15,625 nucleotides of DNA from an uncultured Lachnospiraceae bacterium (GTDB taxonomy: Bacteria > Bacillota > Clostridia > Lachnospirales > Lachnospiraceae). Where the stretch lies: contig CADCOU010000085.1 of assembly GCA_902803155.1 (NCBI GenBank), positions 1 through 15,625 on the forward strand, written 5' to 3'. The translations under genes were made by a program, and so were the position numbers. Below, piece after piece: positions 12,866 to 15,625 of this stretch. Positions within the stretch are counted from its first letter, which is position 1; each line of letters opens with the position of its first letter. The notes under the pieces were generated by a model that was not told the origin of the DNA, did no database searches, and was given only the letters and a program-made list of their open reading frames with translations.

Positions 12866-14986
12866 TCACACCTCGAACAGCAGATCTCCGTAGGACGGCA
12901 TCGGCCACATATCCTTATCGACGATCATCTCGAGACGGTCGACCGGAGCGCGAAGCGCTTCCATAGCCGGCATGACCCTGCCATGGTAGAATACCGCTCT
13001 CTCGCAACCTTCCGGAGTCCTTTCCGCCTCAGCAGTCAGGGTGATCAGTTCCTGCAGCGCATGCTCCGTCTTCTCCAGAAGATCAGAGGACTCTGCGAGA
13101 AGCTTCCGCTGGATCCCGGACGGTGCCCCGACATTTTCCAGTGCGCCGACGGTTTTCGCCAGGCTTCCGGTCCATTTGATAACTGCCGGAATGATCGCCT
13201 TGGACGCCATGTCGATCATGGTCAGGGCTTCAATGTGGATGGTCTTGGCGTAGCTCTCATACTTGATCTCCACACGGCTTCTCAGCTCAGACTCCGAGAA
13301 TACGCCGTATTTCTCAAACATCGCGACGGACGTATCCGTGATGAGCGCAGGAATCGCCTCCACCATCGACGGGATATTCGGGAGACCTCTCCGCTTCGCC
13401 TCGGCAAGCCACTCTTCCGAATAACCGTTTCCGTTGAATATGATCCTCTGGTGTTCGGTCAGGTACTGCTTGATCAGTTCATGCACAGTCCCGTCAAAAT
13501 CTTCCGCTTTCTCCAGAACATCGCAGGCGTCGGAGAAGGATTCCGCCACGATCGTATCCAGGACGATATTCGGCCCGGCGATGGAATCCTTGGATCCCAC
13601 CATACGGAATTCGAATTTATTGCCCGTAAATGCAAACGGGCTGGTACGGTTCCGGTCTGTCGCATCCTTGGAGAAGTCCGGGAGCATGCTCGCTCCTGTC
13701 ATCATCTTTCCGCCCCGGATCGAGGAAGTAGCCGTTCCGGTGCGGATGAGCTGTGTGACCACATCCTCCAGCTGATCCCCCAGAAATACCGAGATGATCG
13801 CAGGCGGCGCCTCATCTGCGCCGAGACGGTGGTCATTGCCGGGATCCGCAGCCGATTCTCTCAGTAGATCCGCATGCTTATCCACCGCCCGAAGGATACA
13901 GGCAAGAACCAGCAGGAACTGCGCGTTATCATGAGGCGTCCTGCCCGGATCGAGCAGGTTGATCCCGTCATCCGTCTGCAGGGACCAGTTGTTGTGTTTT
14001 CCGGAACCGTTCACGCCTGCGAACGGCTTCTCATGCAGCACGCAGCGCATATTGTGCCAGGACGCGACTCTCTTGAGCGTCTGCATCACAACGTGATTAT
14101 TGTCGACCGCAAGGGACGCGTTCTCATAGATCACGGCCAGCTCATGCTGCGCAGGGGCGACCTCATTGTGCTGTGTCTTGGCCGGAACGCCGAGCTTCCA
14201 GAGCTCTTTGTTGACATCCTTCATGAAGGAGCCGACCCTGGTCCGGAGAGATCCGTAATAATGATCGTCCAGTTCCTGACCCTTCGGCGGCATGGCGCCG
14301 AACAGGGTGCGTCCGGTATATACGAGGTCCTTCCGCTTATTGAAGGTGGACTTGTCGACCAGGAAATATTCCTGCTCGGGTCCCACGCAGGGGATTACCC
14401 GTTTCGAAGTCGTATTGCCGAACAGGCGGAGCAGTCTCAGCGACTGCCTGTTGATCGCGTCCACAGAACGGAGGAGCGGAGTCTTGAAGTCAAGCGCCTC
14501 CCCGTTATAGGAGCAGAACGCGGTCGGAATGCAGAGGATCGCGCCGGCCGCGTCCCTGCGGACAAATGCCGGTGAAGACATATCCCACGCCGTATATCCC
14601 CTTGCTTCAAAGGTAGCCCTGAGGCCGCCCGACGGGAAGGAGGAGGCGTCTGATTCTCCCTTGATCAGGTTTCTTCCGGAAAGTTCCATCAGGATCGTCC
14701 CGTCCGGTTTCGGAGCCGAAATGAACGAATCATGTTTCTCGGCAGTCGTACCGGTCAGAGGCTGGAACCAGTGCGTGTAGTGGGTTGCGCCTTTCTCGAT
14801 CGCCCACTGCTTCATAGCCTCCGCGATCTCATCTGCGACAAGCGGATTCAGATCACTGCCGTCTTCCATTGTCTGATGGAGCTGCTGATACACATTCTTC
14901 GGAAGCCGTGCACGCATGACCTTGTCGGAAAATACATCTTCCCCGAAGATATCCGCTATGTTAAACCGTTCGTCCTGTTCCTTCAT
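12866..14986 (-). CDS. glnN: Glutamine synthetase type III
   Basis: This enzyme makes glutamine from glutamate, ammonia and ATP in the cytoplasm. At 706 residues it has the length of the GSIII family, far above GSI (about 450). The sequence shows the GSIII N-terminal block FNIADIFGEDVFSDKVMRAR (8-27), a metal-binding glutamate region VGPEQEYFLVD (201-211), NEVAPAQHELA (274-284), the nucleotide-binding signature KPFAGVNGSGKHNNWS (320-335), and a C-terminal catalytic block NRTSPFAFTGNKFEFRMVGS. The ATG at 14986 has AGGAG six bases upstream. It appears to be a single-gene unit with its own possible promoter (15031-15059). No intrinsic terminator with a T-run follows its stop codon. The structured RNA candidate begins 19 bases past the stop, probably on the other strand. 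Confidence 0.97.
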   Translation of the reverse strand: MKEQDERFNIADIFGEDVFSDKVMRARLPKNVYQQLHQTMEDGSDLNPLVADEIAEAMKQWAIEKGATHYTHWFQPLTGTTAEKHDSFISAPKPDGTILMELSGRNLIKGESDASSFPSGGLRATFEARGYTAWDMSSPAFVRRDAAGAILCIPTAFCSYNGEALDFKTPLLRSVDAINRQSLRLLRLFGNTTSKRVIPCVGPEQEYFLVDKSTFNKRKDLVYTGRTLFGAMPPKGQELDDHYYGSLRTRVGSFMKDVNKELWKLGVPAKTQHNEVAPAQHELAVIYENASLAVDNNHVVMQTLKRVASWHNMRCVLHEKPFAGVNGSGKHNNWSLQTDDGINLLDPGRTPHDNAQFLLVLACILRAVDKHADLLRESAADPGNDHRLGADEAPPAIISVFLGDQLEDVVTQLIRTGTATSSIRGGKMMTGASMLPDFSKDATDRNRTSPFAFTGNKFEFRMVGSKDSIAGPNIVLDTIVAESFSDACDVLEKAEDFDGTVHELIKQYLTEHQRIIFNGNGYSEEWLAEAKRRGLPNIPSMVEAIPALITDTSVAMFEKYGVFSESELRSRVEIKYESYAKTIHIEALTMIDMASKAIIPAVIKWTGSLAKTVGALENVGAPSGIQRKLLAESSDLLEKTEHALQELITLTAEAERTPEGCERAVFYHGRVMPAMEALRAPVDRLEMIVDKDMWPMPSYGDLLFEV

Positions 14987-15030
14987 CCCGATCTCCTCTG
15001 TTTCCTGTGCCTGTAAATAAAATCGCGCTT

Positions 15031-15059
15031 ACTGTAAACCATATACAAGATGAATTCAA
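15031..15059 (-). promoter_or_regulatory. Possible glnN promoter
   Basis: Read on the minus strand: TTGAAT (15054-15059), a 17-base spacer, and TACAGT (15031-15036), about 45 bases before the glnN ATG. Both hexamers are four-of-six matches in an A/T-rich stretch. I saw no clear operator for a nitrogen regulator. Confidence 0.4.
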
Positions 15060-15068
15060 GTGTTTTAT

Positions 15069-15106
15069 TCTGTTCACGGCAACGCCCCAGACCGGCCGTG
15101 AACAGA
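15069..15106 (-). terminator. Stem-loop after the sugar-binding protein gene
   Basis: An 11-bp perfect stem TCTGTTCACGG / CCGTGAACAGA (extendable by one C-G pair) encloses a loop of about 16 bases. On the minus strand it begins five bases past the stop codon of the sugar-binding protein gene, which suits a transcript end. It is followed by ATAAAACAC and not by a T-run, so it may be a weak terminator or a 3'-stabilising hairpin. Confidence 0.5.
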
Positions 15107-15111
15107 AACTG

Positions 15112-15625
15112 TTATTCCACGTTCAGGTACACATCCTCCCTCTGGTGGAAGCCGCCCTCTATGATCACCTCATCCATGTTTTTCTTTGTGACCGCCTGCG
15201 GCTCCAGCGGATAATACGGGATCTCATAGGTTCCGTCGCTGATTGTCTCTTCCGTGTGCAGCGCGGCATCCACATCCCGGATATCCTCGCCGCGGGCCAG
15301 AGCCACCGCGAACTTGGCAGCAAACTGGGCCTCACGGTCCACTGACTTGTAGACAGTCATCGTCTGCGTACCCTCCACGATCCTCTGGCATGCAGACAGC
15401 TCCGCATCCTGTGCGACGACCGGAATCTCTCCGGCAAGCTTATGTTCTGTCAGTGCCCGGATCGCCTGACCTGCCAGATCGTCATTGCCGCACATCACGC
15501 CGTCTACACGGTTACCGTTTTGCGCCAGGCCTTCATTGACCGCGTCAAACGCAAGCTCTGCCAGCCAGTTGTCGCAGAAGGTCGAGTAGACAATCTCGAT
15601 CCCGGTTCCCTCCAACGCCTTTTCA
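15112..15625 (-). CDS. Sugar ABC transporter substrate-binding protein, XylF-like (5' part beyond window)
   Basis: Only the C-terminal 170 residues or so are in the window; the reading frame runs open through 15625 and the real start lies outside. The segment matches the second lobe of periplasmic-binding proteins of the ribose/xylose type: DGVMCGNDDLAGQAIRAL, then PVVAQDAELSACQRIVEGTQ and TMTVYKSVD, the block that marks XylF-like proteins. In Gram-positive bacteria such proteins are lipoproteins that hand a sugar to an ABC permease. Xylose is a reasonable guess, but the ligand cannot be read from this half. The partner ABC genes are expected beyond the edge or elsewhere. The gene ends with TAA and a stem-loop follows. 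Confidence 0.87.
   Translation of the reverse strand, partial: EKALEGTGIEIVYSTFCDNWLAELAFDAVNEGLAQNGNRVDGVMCGNDDLAGQAIRALTEHKLAGEIPVVAQDAELSACQRIVEGTQTMTVYKSVDREAQFAAKFAVALARGEDIRDVDAALHTEETISDGTYEIPYYPLEPQAVTKKNMDEVIIEGGFHQREDVYLNVE

Noticed and set aside
12665..13867. A 400-codon plus-strand reading frame running from the structured RNA into the antisense of glnN
   Set aside because: It is antisense to a secure gene, has no ribosome binding site, its composition is typical of an antisense frame (many H, R and S), and its first part is accounted for by RNA helices.

Overview
The window looks like chromosomal DNA of a fairly GC-rich Gram-positive member of the class Clostridia, most likely Lachnospiraceae-like. 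The evidence is the gene order rho - rpmE - DUF1385 - prmC - prfA, a type III glutamine synthetase (GlnN), a CdaR/PucR-type regulator, a zinc-type L31, strong AGGAGG-like ribosome binding sites and some TTG/GTG starts. The genus cannot be fixed by reading alone.

Right to left on the minus strand, the window opens with the 3' part of a XylF-like sugar-binding protein gene (cut by the edge at 15625). Next come glnN (14986-12866), a 393-base gene-free stretch (12473-12865), the CdaR/PucR-family regulator (12472-11384) and a small sigma-70-like protein that lacks region 4 (11313-10543). A converging plus-strand gene follows: a CNNM/CBS/CorC membrane protein at 9143-10435, with a bidirectional terminator at its 3' end. 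Divergent from it is rho (8898-7060). Then come rpmE with its own strong promoter and a structured leader of about 185 nt, a clear intrinsic terminator, and a tightly packed minus-strand block: DUF1385 - prmC - prfA - hisC - small-multidrug-export-like protein - YqeM-like methyltransferase - dapF. In that block prmC and prfA are coupled by an 8-base overlap, and PrmC is the enzyme that methylates the release factor encoded next to it. hisC and dapF add amino-acid and cell-wall precursor steps to a translation-termination cluster.

The most notable element is not a protein gene. Bases 12647-12846, between glnN and the regulator, fold by eye into a compact closed structure: a perfect 13-bp closing helix, a four-way junction, and a second three-way junction inside one arm, with very little unpaired sequence. 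Wobble pairs and a T-run just past the closing helix favour the plus strand, so it would be a free-standing RNA gene of about 200 nt. I cannot match it to a known class from memory. Other points of interest are the disordered nine-residue tandem repeats in Rho, the truncated sigma-like protein, the rpmE leader, and a charged insert in the DUF1385 protein.
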